Part shown: in pieces, positions 23,698 through 32,906 of the stretch | How the letters are laid out: each line of letters begins with the position of its first letter | How positions within the stretch are numbered: position 1 is the stretch's first letter | DNA from: a bacterium | GTDB lineage: Bacteria > Vulcanimicrobiota > Vulcanimicrobiia > Eremiobacterales > Eremiobacteraceae | Reading direction: 5' to 3' | Length of the DNA stretch: 64,000 nt | NCBI GenBank assembly: GCA_902812405.1 | Contig: CADDZI010000002.1 | Coordinates: 53,850-117,849, forward strand | Notes under the pieces: model-generated | Seen by the model: the letters and a program-made list of their open reading frames with translations, nothing else | The model's database searches: none | What the model was told of the DNA's origin: nothing | Program-made: the position numbers and the translations under genes

Positions 23698-24099
23698 ATG
23701 TCGCGCTACCTGCACACATCGATCTTTGTCAACGATTTGGATGAATCGATACGCTTCTACACGGAGGTGCTGGGTCTGAAGTTGTTGGACCGCGCCCACT
23801 ACGAAGGCAATGCGGACATGGCGTTTGTCGGGGCGGATTGGAACGCGTACATCGAGCTGGTCTACGATCTAGAGGATCATCCGCCGTACGAATTGGGAAA
23901 TCGCTACGAGCACCTCGCCGTTGAGATAGACGGCGACATGCAGGAAACGTGCCGGCGCTTGGCCGCACAAGGCGTCCGCATTCTGAAAGGTCCAAAGAAG
24001 TCGCCCGGCGGCACGCGCTGGATCGCGTTCGTGGAGGACCCGAATGGGATTCCGGTTGAGCTGCTGGAGCCCAAGGCCCCGGATGCAGGCGGATCCTAA
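23698..24099 (+). CDS. Glyoxalase I / VOC-family lyase
   Basis: A 133-residue vicinal-oxygen-chelate protein. It has LHTSIFVNDLDESIRFYTEVLGL at the start with metal ligand H6, YIELVYD with a second-site glutamate near residue 54, YEHLAVEID with a histidine near 73, and IPVELLEP with a terminal glutamate near 122. This gives the H/E/H/E metal set of lactoylglutathione lyase, which detoxifies methylglyoxal. Length is normal. A strong GGAGGAG lies before the ATG. The 3' end overlaps the start of cinA by 17 bases, suggesting co-transcription. Confidence 0.88.
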   Translation: MSRYLHTSIFVNDLDESIRFYTEVLGLKLLDRAHYEGNADMAFVGADWNAYIELVYDLEDHPPYELGNRYEHLAVEIDGDMQETCRRLAAQGVRILKGPKKSPGGTRWIAFVEDPNGIPVELLEPKAPDAGGS

Positions 24100-25408
24100 G
24101 TCGCAGTCCCACAGCCCGGGTGCGGGCAGCGACCCGGCCCGCGCAAGCGGTCGCAGCGCCGAGATCATCACGATCGGCACGGAGTTACTGCTCGGTCAGC
24201 TTGTGGACACCAACACCCCGGCGATCGCCGCCGAGCTGGCAGAGAATGGCATTGACGTCTACCGGACGTGCAGCGTGGGGGACAACCGCGTGCGCATCGC
24301 AGAGGCCGTCCGCGAGGCCGCCTCGCGCGCGGACGCCGTCATGTGTGCCGGTGGGCTGGGCCCGACGGTGGATGACGTGACACGTGACGCCATCGCAGAC
24401 GTCGCCGGAGTGGCGTTGCTCCGCGACGAGCGGGTCGCCGACGACCTGCGCCGGTACTTTGCCGGCCTTGGGCGTACCATGAGCGCGAACAACGAGCGGC
24501 AGGCTCTTTTCCCGGCTGGGGCGATCATTTTGGAGAATCCCCACGGCACGGCCCCCGGTTTTGCCCTCGACGTCGGGAGCGCGATCGTGATCGCCCTTCC
24601 CGGTCCGCCGCGCGAATTGCTGCCCATGCTGCGGGAGAAGGCCGTGCCGCTGTTACGGTCGCGCTGGAACCTCGCAGCGGCCATCGTCAGCCGCATCATC
24701 CGGACCGCCGGTGTGTCGGAGTCGGAGATCGACCGGCGGATTGACGACCTCTTTCGTTCGGCGGAGAACCCGAGCATCGCCGTGTTGACCCATGACGGGG
24801 AGGTGATTGTCAAGGTGACCGGCAAGGCCGCCACTGCCGAGGATGCACGATCGTTGTGCGATGGCTTGGTCGCACAGCTCGTCGCGCGGCTGGGAGAATG
24901 TGTCTATTCGACGGATGGCGCGAGCCTGCCGGAAACGGTGGGGCGTTGCCTGCGCGAACGCGGCCTGACCCTGGCGGCGGCGGAATCCTGCACCGGGGGC
25001 CTGGTGGGCGCGCTCGTCACATCGGTCGCGGGCGCGTCGGACTATTTTCGCGGATCGATCGTGGCATACGGCAATCGCGCCAAAACGCAGTTGTTGGATG
25101 TGGCACCACCTCTCATCGAACGCCACGGGGCGGTCAGCGCCGAGGTAGCCGCGGCCATGGCCGAGGGCGCAAAGGCGGCATTGGAAGCGTCGCTGGCGGT
25201 GGCGGTCACCGGCATCGCCGGACCATCAGGCGGCACGCAGGACAAACCGGTGGGGCTTGTGTACGTGGCCCTCGTTGGCGAGGACCACACCTGCACAGTA
25301 CAGAGGCTGCAGCTGCCCGGGGCTCGAGACATGGTGCAGCGTCGAGCCGCTCTTGCGGCGCTGCTGCTGGTCCTTCGGACCTGCCGGGAGAAACGCACGG
25401 GCGGATAG
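24083..25408 (+). CDS. cinA: Competence/damage-inducible protein CinA (nicotinamide mononucleotide deamidase domain)
   Basis: A 441-residue two-domain protein. Residues 28-200 form the MoaB/MogA-like domain (IITIGTELLLGQ, GGLGPTVDDVTRD, ALPGPPRELLPML). About 280-440 is the CinA C-terminal domain (AAAESCTGGLVGALVT, FRGSIVAYGN, AVTGIAGPSGG), which in several bacteria deamidates NMN in pyridine nucleotide recycling. That fits the nearby split NAD synthetase. The start is taken as ATG at 24083, inside the glyoxalase gene. An alanine- and serine-rich leader of about 25 residues precedes the first conserved strand, so a later start is possible. Confidence 0.92.
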   Translation: MQADPKSQSHSPGAGSDPARASGRSAEIITIGTELLLGQLVDTNTPAIAAELAENGIDVYRTCSVGDNRVRIAEAVREAASRADAVMCAGGLGPTVDDVTRDAIADVAGVALLRDERVADDLRRYFAGLGRTMSANNERQALFPAGAIILENPHGTAPGFALDVGSAIVIALPGPPRELLPMLREKAVPLLRSRWNLAAAIVSRIIRTAGVSESEIDRRIDDLFRSAENPSIAVLTHDGEVIVKVTGKAATAEDARSLCDGLVAQLVARLGECVYSTDGASLPETVGRCLRERGLTLAAAESCTGGLVGALVTSVAGASDYFRGSIVAYGNRAKTQLLDVAPPLIERHGAVSAEVAAAMAEGAKAALEASLAVAVTGIAGPSGGTQDKPVGLVYVALVGEDHTCTVQRLQLPGARDMVQRRAALAALLLVLRTCREKRTGG

Positions 25409-25568
25409 CGGTCGCGGCCGCGCCGCCGGTCAGGCGCCCCCGGTCAAGAGTTGCCTCATGGATCTCCCGGCGCGTCAGCGTTGCTGTCGGGAGGGTGTAC
25501 ACTTTTTCAGAGGATTTTCACCGGGTTGAAACGTTTGATGCGACGGACAAGTCACATCCTACGTTACA

Positions 25569-26996
25569 ATGACAGCGATGCTCCCGCCACGCCGACACAC
25601 TCTCGTGGTCCTGCTGACGGCGCTCCTCATCGGCGGCTGTTCCGGCACGACCAGCACAACGCCCTCGCCACAGACAACCGCGGCCGCGCGATCCTGCGGT
25701 CAGAGCTTCGAAAACGCCGCTGCGCCGGCAGGGTATGTCCGCGTCGGAGCCTTGGGGCTGCACCCTGCGCCGGCGGGTGCCGCCACCGAACTCTCCCGGT
25801 TCGTCACCGTGCGCTTCGCCGGCGGCGCACTGTCGCCGCAGGCGCAGGCCGTGCTGACGCGTTTGGGGGCACAGACGATCGGCCCCCCAAACCCGCATGG
25901 TGCGCAAGCCTTTATCCTTCGGCCCGGTGTTGACCCGCTGCGCGCCGCAGACGCCCTGCGCGGGGTTCCCGGGGTGCTCGCTGCCGGCCCCGTTGCGTAT
26001 CGCTACCCGCTGGGCGTGCCTCAGTTTCCGGATGATCCTCTTTTCAATAAGCTCAACCAGTGGGACATGTTTGCGATCAACATGCCGGCCGCGTGGGGTA
26101 TCAGCGAGGGGTCGCCGTCGGTCCGCATCGCGGTCATCGACACCGGCTACGACACGCATAACCCGGATCTGGCGGGTAAGGTTGACGATGCCGTGGTTTT
26201 CGACCTGGGGACCGGACAGCCGGACGAGGCGTGTACGGTCCAAGATAACGACGGCCATGGCACGGACGTCAGCGGCCTCGCAGCCGCGGACACCAACAAC
26301 CTGACGGACGTGTCCGGCGTGGGCTGGAACGTGCATCTCCTGGAGGCCCGGGTCTTCCCATACGGCAACAATACGGCGGCCTCGACCATCGACATTGCGG
26401 CGGCAATCGACTGGGCCGTGCAACACGGTGCCAAAGTGATCAATCTGAGTTTGGGGAGCGGAACACCCGACCCCGTCTACGAGGAACCCGCAGTGGCCGC
26501 CGCCCTCAAGGCCGGGGTGACGGTTGTCGCCGCAGCCGGGAACGACGGCCAGGATCTCATCGACTATCCGGCTGCAGACCCGGGTGTCATTGCCGTCGGC
26601 GCGTCGGCCATCTGCGGCGACACGCCCAATACGCCGGGCACCGGTGCGGAGTGCGTGGCGTCCTATTCCAATTATGGCCCACAGCTGGCCCTCGTCGCCC
26701 CCGGCGGGAACGGTCAGAAAAATTGCACGACGCAGAGCTGCGTCGACTACCTGCAGTGGATTGAGAATCTCGACAGCACGACGGGCCCGTTCCGCGAGCA
26801 GGTTGGGCTCTTCGCGGGGACATCTCAGGCGACGCCCCACGTCAGCGGGGCGGCTGCCCTGCTGCTGTCGGTGGATCCTGCGTTGACGCCGGCGCAGGTG
26901 CGCAGCACCCTCATGAGCACCGCAGACAACATTGGTTCGCCGCATCAAGGTGCGGGTCGCCTGGACGTCGATCGTGCGCTGGCCGCCGTGCCGTAA
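25569..26996 (+). CDS. Secreted subtilisin-family (S8) serine protease lipoprotein
   Basis: A 475-residue exported protease. The N-terminus is a lipoprotein signal peptide: basic MTAMLPPRRH, a hydrophobic core, and the lipobox LIGGC with C24. Residues 55-145 look like an inhibitor-type propeptide, followed by the S8 catalytic domain with Asp191 (VIDTGYD), His230 (DGHGTDVSG), oxyanion Asn325 (AAAGNDG) and Ser419 (GTSQATPHVSG). Four extra cysteines between 349 and 391 may form disulfides, consistent with an extracellular site. The start may also be ATG at 25578. It stands alone, with 160 bases before it and about 230 after it that hold no feature I recognise. Confidence 0.93.
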   Translation: MTAMLPPRRHTLVVLLTALLIGGCSGTTSTTPSPQTTAAARSCGQSFENAAAPAGYVRVGALGLHPAPAGAATELSRFVTVRFAGGALSPQAQAVLTRLGAQTIGPPNPHGAQAFILRPGVDPLRAADALRGVPGVLAAGPVAYRYPLGVPQFPDDPLFNKLNQWDMFAINMPAAWGISEGSPSVRIAVIDTGYDTHNPDLAGKVDDAVVFDLGTGQPDEACTVQDNDGHGTDVSGLAAADTNNLTDVSGVGWNVHLLEARVFPYGNNTAASTIDIAAAIDWAVQHGAKVINLSLGSGTPDPVYEEPAVAAALKAGVTVVAAAGNDGQDLIDYPAADPGVIAVGASAICGDTPNTPGTGAECVASYSNYGPQLALVAPGGNGQKNCTTQSCVDYLQWIENLDSTTGPFREQVGLFAGTSQATPHVSGAAALLLSVDPALTPAQVRSTLMSTADNIGSPHQGAGRLDVDRALAAVP

Positions 26997-27224
26997 GAAG
27001 GCAACCGGGTTAACGGAGCGCGGCGGGCACAGACCGAAGCGCACCCGGCGGCACGGTGTGCTCTCTGCGGCGGAGCTGCCGGCCAAAGGACCGCCGCGGC
27101 CTTCGAGGAAATGGCATGGCATGAAGCGGGTGGTGCGTGGGCCACAAGCCCTCCCGGCATCTTCTTTCCTCTTTCCTGCGGCACACGTGATGTGCGTGTG
27201 GCTTGTGCACGGCCGCGGCGGCGG

Positions 27225-28610
27225 GTGACGCGCACGCGTCTCTCCCGAGTTCTCGGGTTCGCGGACTTGTCGGTTCTCTCGTCGGCCAGCATGGCGCCGG
27301 CGTACTCGATTGCTTCGACCTTCGGCCTGATGGTTGCGGCCGCGGGTCCGGGTGCCGTCCTCTCGCTTGTCGTGCTCACGATCCCGATCGTCTTCATTGC
27401 TGTCGCCTTTCACCGCTTGTGTGAGGATCGATCGGATGCGGGCTCGACCTACGCGTGGTCGCGCCTCGCCTTTGGCTACCGGCCGGGAGCGTTTGCAGCC
27501 TGGATTGTCGTGCTGTCGTACTTCTTTGCCGCCGTAGCGGCGGTCGTGCCGGCCGGTATCTACACCTTGGAGTTGCTCGCGCATGTCGGTCTTTTGCCCG
27601 CGGCGCTCGTCAACAATGCGGGGGCCGTGGCGCTGGCGGGCAGCAGTTGGGTCGTCGTGGCGAGTGCCTTGCTCATCGGCGGCGTCCGTCCGACGGCACG
27701 GGCCTCGGGCCTCTTCTTGGGGCTGGAGGTGGCCGCGCTCTTGCTGTTTGCGGGGCTGGCGCTCACCCATCCGCCTGCGCCCCACACGCCGCCGCTCCAC
27801 CTCCTGACGGTGGGCAGCCGGGGCATGGCCGGTTTTCTGGCGGCCATGGTGCTGTCGATTTGGGTGACCGACGGCTGGGAGGTCTCCACCTACACGTCCG
27901 AGGAGAATGCCGGAACGTCGCGTCAGCCCGGGTTAAGCGGTCTCGTTGGGCTCATCCTCACCGTGGTCATCGTGCTCGCATGCATGGTGGCGTACCAGCG
28001 CGTCAGCGATCTGGCCGGCATCGCGAACCACGCCGCCGATACGCTGGCGTTTGTTGCCAATCAGCTGGGCGGCGGATGGCGGACGACCGTCATGGTGATG
28101 ACGGTCCTCGTCTCAACCGCAGCGACGCTGTGGACGACCCAGCTCGGTATTTCGCGCGGCGTCTTCTCGATGGCGCGTGATGCTGTCTTCCCGCGAGCCC
28201 TCAGCGCCGTCCATCCCAGCTACGGTACGCCACATCTCAGCATCCTGGCGGTCAATGCGGGCGTCATGGTCGTGACGTTGCTGACGGGCTTCATGCCGTC
28301 CGCCAACGCCGCTCTGCAAGAAGTCGTCAACGCCTCTTCAATCTTCTTGGGCCTCACCTTCATCCTCACCGGCCTATCGTGCGTCGTTCACTTCCGCCGT
28401 CAGGGCTATCGCTGGACAGACCTCACGCGCGTCGTCCTGCCCGCCGCCGGGACCCTTGCGATCAGCGTGTTGTTGGTGGTCAACTTCCGCTCCCAGTCGC
28501 GGGAAGACCAATACATCGCGCTGGGCGGAATCCTCGCCGGTGTGCTTTTTGCCGCACTGCGTCGCATTCCGGACGCCCGGGCTACCGAATACAGCTTCCC
28601 GGCGGCCTGA
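27225..28610 (+). CDS. APC-superfamily amino acid permease
   Basis: An integral membrane protein of 461 residues with about twelve hydrophobic helices. The first helix pair holds the APC signature SVLSSASMAPAYSIASTFG, and GSTYAWSRLAFGYRPGAFAAW follows in helix 3. DGWEVSTYTSEE in the middle helix is like the glutamate-containing segment of cationic or acidic amino acid permeases. The start is taken as GTG at 27225, just before the first conserved residues; an ATG at 27111 would add 38 residues without a hydrophobic pattern. It is followed after 175 bases by the isopropylmalate-isomerase-type operon. Substrate unknown. Confidence 0.85.
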   Translation: MTRTRLSRVLGFADLSVLSSASMAPAYSIASTFGLMVAAAGPGAVLSLVVLTIPIVFIAVAFHRLCEDRSDAGSTYAWSRLAFGYRPGAFAAWIVVLSYFFAAVAAVVPAGIYTLELLAHVGLLPAALVNNAGAVALAGSSWVVVASALLIGGVRPTARASGLFLGLEVAALLLFAGLALTHPPAPHTPPLHLLTVGSRGMAGFLAAMVLSIWVTDGWEVSTYTSEENAGTSRQPGLSGLVGLILTVVIVLACMVAYQRVSDLAGIANHAADTLAFVANQLGGGWRTTVMVMTVLVSTAATLWTTQLGISRGVFSMARDAVFPRALSAVHPSYGTPHLSILAVNAGVMVVTLLTGFMPSANAALQEVVNASSIFLGLTFILTGLSCVVHFRRQGYRWTDLTRVVLPAAGTLAISVLLVVNFRSQSREDQYIALGGILAGVLFAALRRIPDARATEYSFPAA

Positions 28611-28785
28611 TGCCCGTGCGGCATGGGCACGCCGCGGCGGTGGTCGACGACCGGAGGCGCACGCGACCGTGATCGGCAAGCCGCGTGGGGGTGCCGCCGA
28701 TCCGGGCAAGGCAGGCTGTGCGGGAACGCCGAAACAAGCACCGGTGCGGTTCGCGGCCGCATCCGGGAAAGGTGGAAGGACGAAC

Positions 28786-30078
28786 GTGGCACGCCCGATG
28801 ACGATCACCGAGAAGATCCTGGCCGCCCACGCCGGTCTGCCCGAGGTGCGGCCGGGCGACATCATTTCCATTTGCTTGGACCTCGTCATGGCCAACGAGC
28901 TGTCTGCGGCGGTGGCCATCTCGGAGTTCCGCAAGATTCGCGGCGCGCACCGGGTGTGGGATCCGTCGCGCATTGCTCTCGTGCCCAGTCACTTCACGCC
29001 CAACAAGGACATTGCGACCGCCACGCTCTCCAAGATGATGCGTGATTTTGCGGCCGAGCAAGGCATCCAGCACTACTTCGAAGTCGGTCGCGGCGGCATC
29101 GAGCACGTCGTGCTGCCGGAGAACGGCATGGTCGGCCCGGGCGAGACGATCATCGGGGGGGACAGCCACACGACGACGTACGGCGGGGTGGGCGCATTTG
29201 CGACCGGTGTCGGCTCGACGGACATCGCCGCCGCCTTCGCTTTGGGGGAGATGTGGCTGCGCGTGCCGCCCAGCATCAAGATCGTCTACCAGGGCCGGCT
29301 GCGACCATTCGTCTCGGCGAAGGACCTCATCTTGCGGACGATCGGCGAGATCGGCGTGGACGGCGCCATCTACTGCGCCCTGGAGTTTACCGGGCCGGTG
29401 GTGCGCGAGCTGCCGATGAGCGGGCGGTTCACGATGGCCAACATGTCGATTGAAGCCGGGGCGAAGAACGGGATCTTCCCTGTCGACGCGGTCACCGAAG
29501 CGTACTGTGCGGCGGTCGGCAAGCGTGACTACACGGTCTATCATTCCGATCCTGACGCCGAGTACCAGAAAACCGTCGTCATGGAGTGCAGCCAGGTGGA
29601 GCCGCAGGTTGCCGTTCCCTGGCTCCCGGAGAACACCAAGAACGCATCCGAGCTGAATGACGTTCAGATCCACCAGGCGGTCATCGGGACGTGTACCAAC
29701 GGGCGTATTGAAGACATGCGGCAAGCCGCTGAGATTCTCAAAGGCCGTAAGGTGGCGCCCGGGGTGCGGGCCATCGTCATTCCCGGCAGTCAAAAGGTCT
29801 ACTCTCAGTGCCTCAAAGAGGGCTTGACGGAAATTTTCATCGATGCAGGGTGCGTCGTCTCGACACCGACCTGCGGACCGTGCGTCGGCGGACACATGGG
29901 CGTGCTGGCGGCAGGCGAGCGCTGCATCTCGACGACCAATCGCAACTTCCGCGGCCGTATGGGCCACGTGACGAGCGAAGTCTACCTGGCGGGGCCCTAC
30001 GTGGCGGCCGCCTCCGCCGTCACCGGATACATCACGAGTCCCGAACAGCTGGCGCTGCCTGTCGGAGCAGCGGTATGA
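28786..30078 (+). CDS. leuC: 3-isopropylmalate dehydratase/homoaconitase family large subunit
   Basis: A 430-residue aconitase-superfamily large subunit, of the compact archaeal-type LeuC/HacA form. It has TEKILAAHAG at the start, GGDSHTTTYGGVGAFATGVG near 122-141, and the three 4Fe-4S cysteines in GTCTNGR (about 303) and PTCGPCVGG (about 363 and 366). It isomerises 2-isopropylmalate or a homologous 2-hydroxy diacid together with the small subunit that follows. The start is GTG at 28786 with AAAGGTGGAAGG just upstream; ATG at 28798 is the alternative. No leuA gene is nearby, so leucine synthesis, a homoaconitase role or citramalate isomerisation cannot be told apart. Confidence 0.85.
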   Translation: MARPMTITEKILAAHAGLPEVRPGDIISICLDLVMANELSAAVAISEFRKIRGAHRVWDPSRIALVPSHFTPNKDIATATLSKMMRDFAAEQGIQHYFEVGRGGIEHVVLPENGMVGPGETIIGGDSHTTTYGGVGAFATGVGSTDIAAAFALGEMWLRVPPSIKIVYQGRLRPFVSAKDLILRTIGEIGVDGAIYCALEFTGPVVRELPMSGRFTMANMSIEAGAKNGIFPVDAVTEAYCAAVGKRDYTVYHSDPDAEYQKTVVMECSQVEPQVAVPWLPENTKNASELNDVQIHQAVIGTCTNGRIEDMRQAAEILKGRKVAPGVRAIVIPGSQKVYSQCLKEGLTEIFIDAGCVVSTPTCGPCVGGHMGVLAAGERCISTTNRNFRGRMGHVTSEVYLAGPYVAAASAVTGYITSPEQLALPVGAAV

Positions 30079-30605
30079 TCCTGCGCGGGCGGGCTCACAA
30101 GTATGGGAAGAACGTCGACACCGACGTCATCATCCCCGGACGCTATTGCAACCTCATCGACCCGGCGGAGCTCGGCAAGCATGCGCTGGAAGACCTCGAC
30201 CCAGGCTTCGTCAAGAAGGTGCGGCCCGGCGACCTCATTGTGGCCGAGACAAACTTCGGCTGCGGGTCGTCCCGCGAAGTCGCGGCGGTTGCGCTGAAGG
30301 GGGCCGGCGTCGCGGGCGTCGTCGCCAAGTCGTTTGCACGCATTTTCTACCGGAACTGCATCAATACCGGATTGCCGATCTTCGAGTGCCCGGAGGGTGT
30401 CGACGGCATCAACGACGGCGACACGATTACGGTGGATGCCGCCAACGGCGTCATCCGCAACGAGACGACCGGACGAGAGTTTCGGGCCACGCAGTTTCCG
30501 CGCTTCATGCAGGACCTCATCGCGCAAGGCGGCCTCTTGCGGTACGTCGAGCAGCGCTTGGCCGCGAAGGCCGCGACAGGCGACCGGACGCCGGACGCCG
30601 TCTAG
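30075..30605 (+). CDS. leuD: 3-isopropylmalate dehydratase/homoaconitase family small subunit
   Basis: A 176-residue swivel-domain subunit that completes the active site of the preceding large subunit. It shows GKNVDTDVIIPGRY near 11-24, ETNFGCGSSREVA near 59-71 (the substrate-binding loop) and FARIFYRNCINTGLP. It is the short archaeal-type form. The start ATG overlaps the stop of the large subunit (ATGA), so the two are coupled. The dehydrogenase gene follows after 11 bases. Confidence 0.88.
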   Translation: MILRGRAHKYGKNVDTDVIIPGRYCNLIDPAELGKHALEDLDPGFVKKVRPGDLIVAETNFGCGSSREVAAVALKGAGVAGVVAKSFARIFYRNCINTGLPIFECPEGVDGINDGDTITVDAANGVIRNETTGREFRATQFPRFMQDLIAQGGLLRYVEQRLAAKAATGDRTPDAV

Positions 30606-30616
30606 GCGCCGGAGTC

Positions 30617-31708
30617 GTGAGCCGCACATATCGCATCGCCGTCATTCCGGGTGACGGTGTCGGCCCCGAGGTGACGGCCGAGGCGCTCAAGGTGTTGGCT
30701 CGGGCGGCCGGACTGTTCGGGGTGCGCTACGAGACAACCGAATTCCCGTTTGGGTCGGAGCACTACCTCGCGACGGGCGGGCTCCTATCGGAGGGGGACC
30801 TGGAGACCCTGCGGGGCTTTGATGCGATCTTGCTGGGAGCGATTGGAGATCCGCGTCTGCCGCCCGGCCTGGTCGAGCGGGGCGTCATCGCCGCGATGCG
30901 CTTTGGGTTGGACCTCTACATCAACCTGCGGCCGATCAAGTTGTACGCCGAGCACCTGTGTCCACTCAAGGGCAAGACACCGGCGGACATCGACATGGTC
31001 GTCGTGCGGGAGAATACCGAAGACTTGTATACCGGGATCGGCGGTTACTTCAAGAAGGGTACGCCGGACGAAGTCGTCGTCGCCAACCAGATCTTCACGC
31101 GCAAGGGATGCGAACGCGCGGTGCGCTACGCTTTTGCGCTCGCGGCCCGGCGCAACAAGGCCAAGAAGCTGACGCTGGTGGACAAGGCGAACGCGATCGA
31201 AGTGCAGCAGCTGTGGCGGCGGACGGTCGAGGAGGTGGCCGGGGAATTCCCGGACGTGCACTACGACTTCGCGTACGTGGACGCGGCGTGCATGTGGATG
31301 GTGAAGAATCCGGAAACCTTCGACGTCATCGTCACGCCCAATCTGTTCGGCGACATCTTGACCGACCTCGGGGCGATGATCCAGGGCGGCATGGGCCTTG
31401 CGGCATCCGGCAACATCCACCCCGGACGGGTGTCCCTCTTCGAACCGATTCACGGTTCGGCACCCAAATACCGCGGCCGCAACGTCGTGAGTCCGCTGGC
31501 CGCGATCGCCGCGGTCGGCATGATGCTGGACTTTCTCGGCGAAACGGCGGCCGCACAGGCGCTGGAGCGGGCAATCGCGCGGCTCTTGGCGAGCCGGCGC
31601 ATCCCGTCGGTGGATGCGTCCAGCGGGTTGACGACCTCGGCCGTCGGCGACATGGTGTGCGAGGAATTAGCTGGCGTCGCCGCCGCACGCGCGACATCAG
31701 GGAGGTAA
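30617..31708 (+). CDS. leuB: Beta-decarboxylating dehydrogenase, isopropylmalate/homoisocitrate dehydrogenase family
   Basis: A 363-residue NAD-type isocitrate/isopropylmalate dehydrogenase. It has [10 protein letters not shown] at 9-18, the substrate-binding loop NLRPIKLY near 99-106, [13 protein letters not shown] near 129-141 and the family signature [19 protein letters not shown] (the metal-binding aspartates) near 242-260. The substrate loop is not the classic LeuB RPxxxxxxLxxxSPL. It resembles forms annotated as isopropylmalate dehydrogenase in anaerobes, so isopropylmalate, homoisocitrate or tartrate-like substrates remain possible. Start: GTG at 30617. It is the third gene of the operon leading into a thiolase. 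Confidence 0.8.
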   Translation: MSRTYRIAVIPGDGVGPEVTAEALKVLARAAGLFGVRYETTEFPFGSEHYLATGGLLSEGDLETLRGFDAILLGAIGDPRLPPGLVERGVIAAMRFGLDLYINLRPIKLYAEHLCPLKGKTPADIDMVVVRENTEDLYTGIGGYFKKGTPDEVVVANQIFTRKGCERAVRYAFALAARRNKAKKLTLVDKANAIEVQQLWRRTVEEVAGEFPDVHYDFAYVDAACMWMVKNPETFDVIVTPNLFGDILTDLGAMIQGGMGLAASGNIHPGRVSLFEPIHGSAPKYRGRNVVSPLAAIAAVGMMLDFLGETAAAQALERAIARLLASRRIPSVDASSGLTTSAVGDMVCEELAGVAAARATSGR

Positions 31709-31715
31709 GAACAAG

Positions 31716-32906
31716 ATGCAGGACCGGACGTCAGTTGTCATCGTCAACGGGGCACGGACGCCGTTCGGCAACTTTGGCGGCTCCCTCAAGGACGTGAGCG
31801 CGATCGACCTCGCGGTTATCGCGGCGCGCGCAGCCCTGACGCGCAGCGGCGTGGAGCCGCGGCGTATCGACCATGTTATCTTCGGGAACGTCATGCAGAC
31901 GAGCGCGGACGCGATCTACGGCGCGCGTCACGTGGGCCTCAAGGCCGGCTGCCGCATTGAGACACCCGCGCTGACCGTGAACCGGCTGTGCGGCTCGGGC
32001 TTGCAGGCCATCATCAACGGGGCGGAGCAGATCATCTTGGGCGAGGCGGCATACGTGCTCGCCGGCGGGATGGAGAACATGAGCCAAGCGCCGCACGTCA
32101 TTCGCGGCGCGCGCTGGGGACTGGGTCTGGGCGAGGGCAAGCTCGAGGACACACTCTGGGAAGGCCTCACCGATACCTACAATAACATGCCGATGGCCGT
32201 GACGGCCGAAAACCTGGCCCGCCGCTACGAGATTTCGCGGGAAGCCTGCGACGCTTTTGCATTGCGCTCTCACCAGGCAGCGCTCGCCGCCGCGCAGGAC
32301 GGATATTTTGCCGCCGAGATCGCACCGGTCGAAGTGAAGACGCGCAAGGGCAACCTGATCGTGGAGCGCGACGAGGGACCGCGGCCCGACACCTCGGCGG
32401 AAAAGCTGGCCAAACTGCCGCCGCGGTTTGTCAAGGACGGTGTCGTGACCGCGGGCAATGCCAGCGGGGTCACCGACGGCGCCGCGGCTGTTGTGTTGAC
32501 GAGCGAGCGGCAAGCCGAACGCGATGGGTTGCGTCCGCTGGGCCGGCTTCTCGGGTGGGCCAGCGTCGGCGTCGACCCCGACGTCATGGGCATTGGCCCG
32601 GCGTTTGCGATTCCCCAGGCCTTGCGCCGCGCCGGCCGCACGCTGGATGAGATGGACGTCATCGAGATCAACGAGGCTTTCGCGCCGCAGGTCCTGGCAT
32701 GCGTGGACGAGCTGCACCTGGACCTGCAACGGCTCAACCCCCACGGGGGCGCGATTTCCCTCGGTCATCCCTTGGGGGCAAGCGGGGCGCGGCTAGCCTA
32801 CACCCTGTTGCACGAGTTGCAGCGCAGTCAGAAGCGGTTTGGCGCGGCCAGTGCGTGCATCGGGGGCGGCCAGGGCATCGCGGCGATCTTCGAAGCGCTG
32901 GCATAG
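31716..32906 (+). CDS. Acetyl-CoA acetyltransferase (thiolase)
   Basis: A 396-residue thiolase with the acyl-accepting Cys92 in NRLCGSG, the NEAFAPQ motif, His351 in GHPLGASGAR and the second Cys381 in CIGGGQG. It joins two acetyl-CoA to acetoacetyl-CoA or runs the reverse beta-oxidation cleavage. It lies 7 bases after the dehydrogenase with GGAGG in the overlap, so it belongs to the same operon. The convergent operon beyond the tandem repeat supplies enoyl-CoA hydratase, 3-hydroxyacyl-CoA dehydrogenase and acyl-CoA dehydrogenase, so the locus as a whole holds a full beta-oxidation or butyryl-CoA cycle. Confidence 0.93.
   Translation: MQDRTSVVIVNGARTPFGNFGGSLKDVSAIDLAVIAARAALTRSGVEPRRIDHVIFGNVMQTSADAIYGARHVGLKAGCRIETPALTVNRLCGSGLQAIINGAEQIILGEAAYVLAGGMENMSQAPHVIRGARWGLGLGEGKLEDTLWEGLTDTYNNMPMAVTAENLARRYEISREACDAFALRSHQAALAAAQDGYFAAEIAPVEVKTRKGNLIVERDEGPRPDTSAEKLAKLPPRFVKDGVVTAGNASGVTDGAAAVVLTSERQAERDGLRPLGRLLGWASVGVDPDVMGIGPAFAIPQALRRAGRTLDEMDVIEINEAFAPQVLACVDELHLDLQRLNPHGGAISLGHPLGASGARLAYTLLHELQRSQKRFGAASACIGGGQGIAAIFEALA

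Noticed and set aside
25518..27800. A 760-codon open frame on the minus strand across the S8 protease and permease
   Set aside because: It runs opposite two genes with clear families and has an arginine-rich, motif-free translation.
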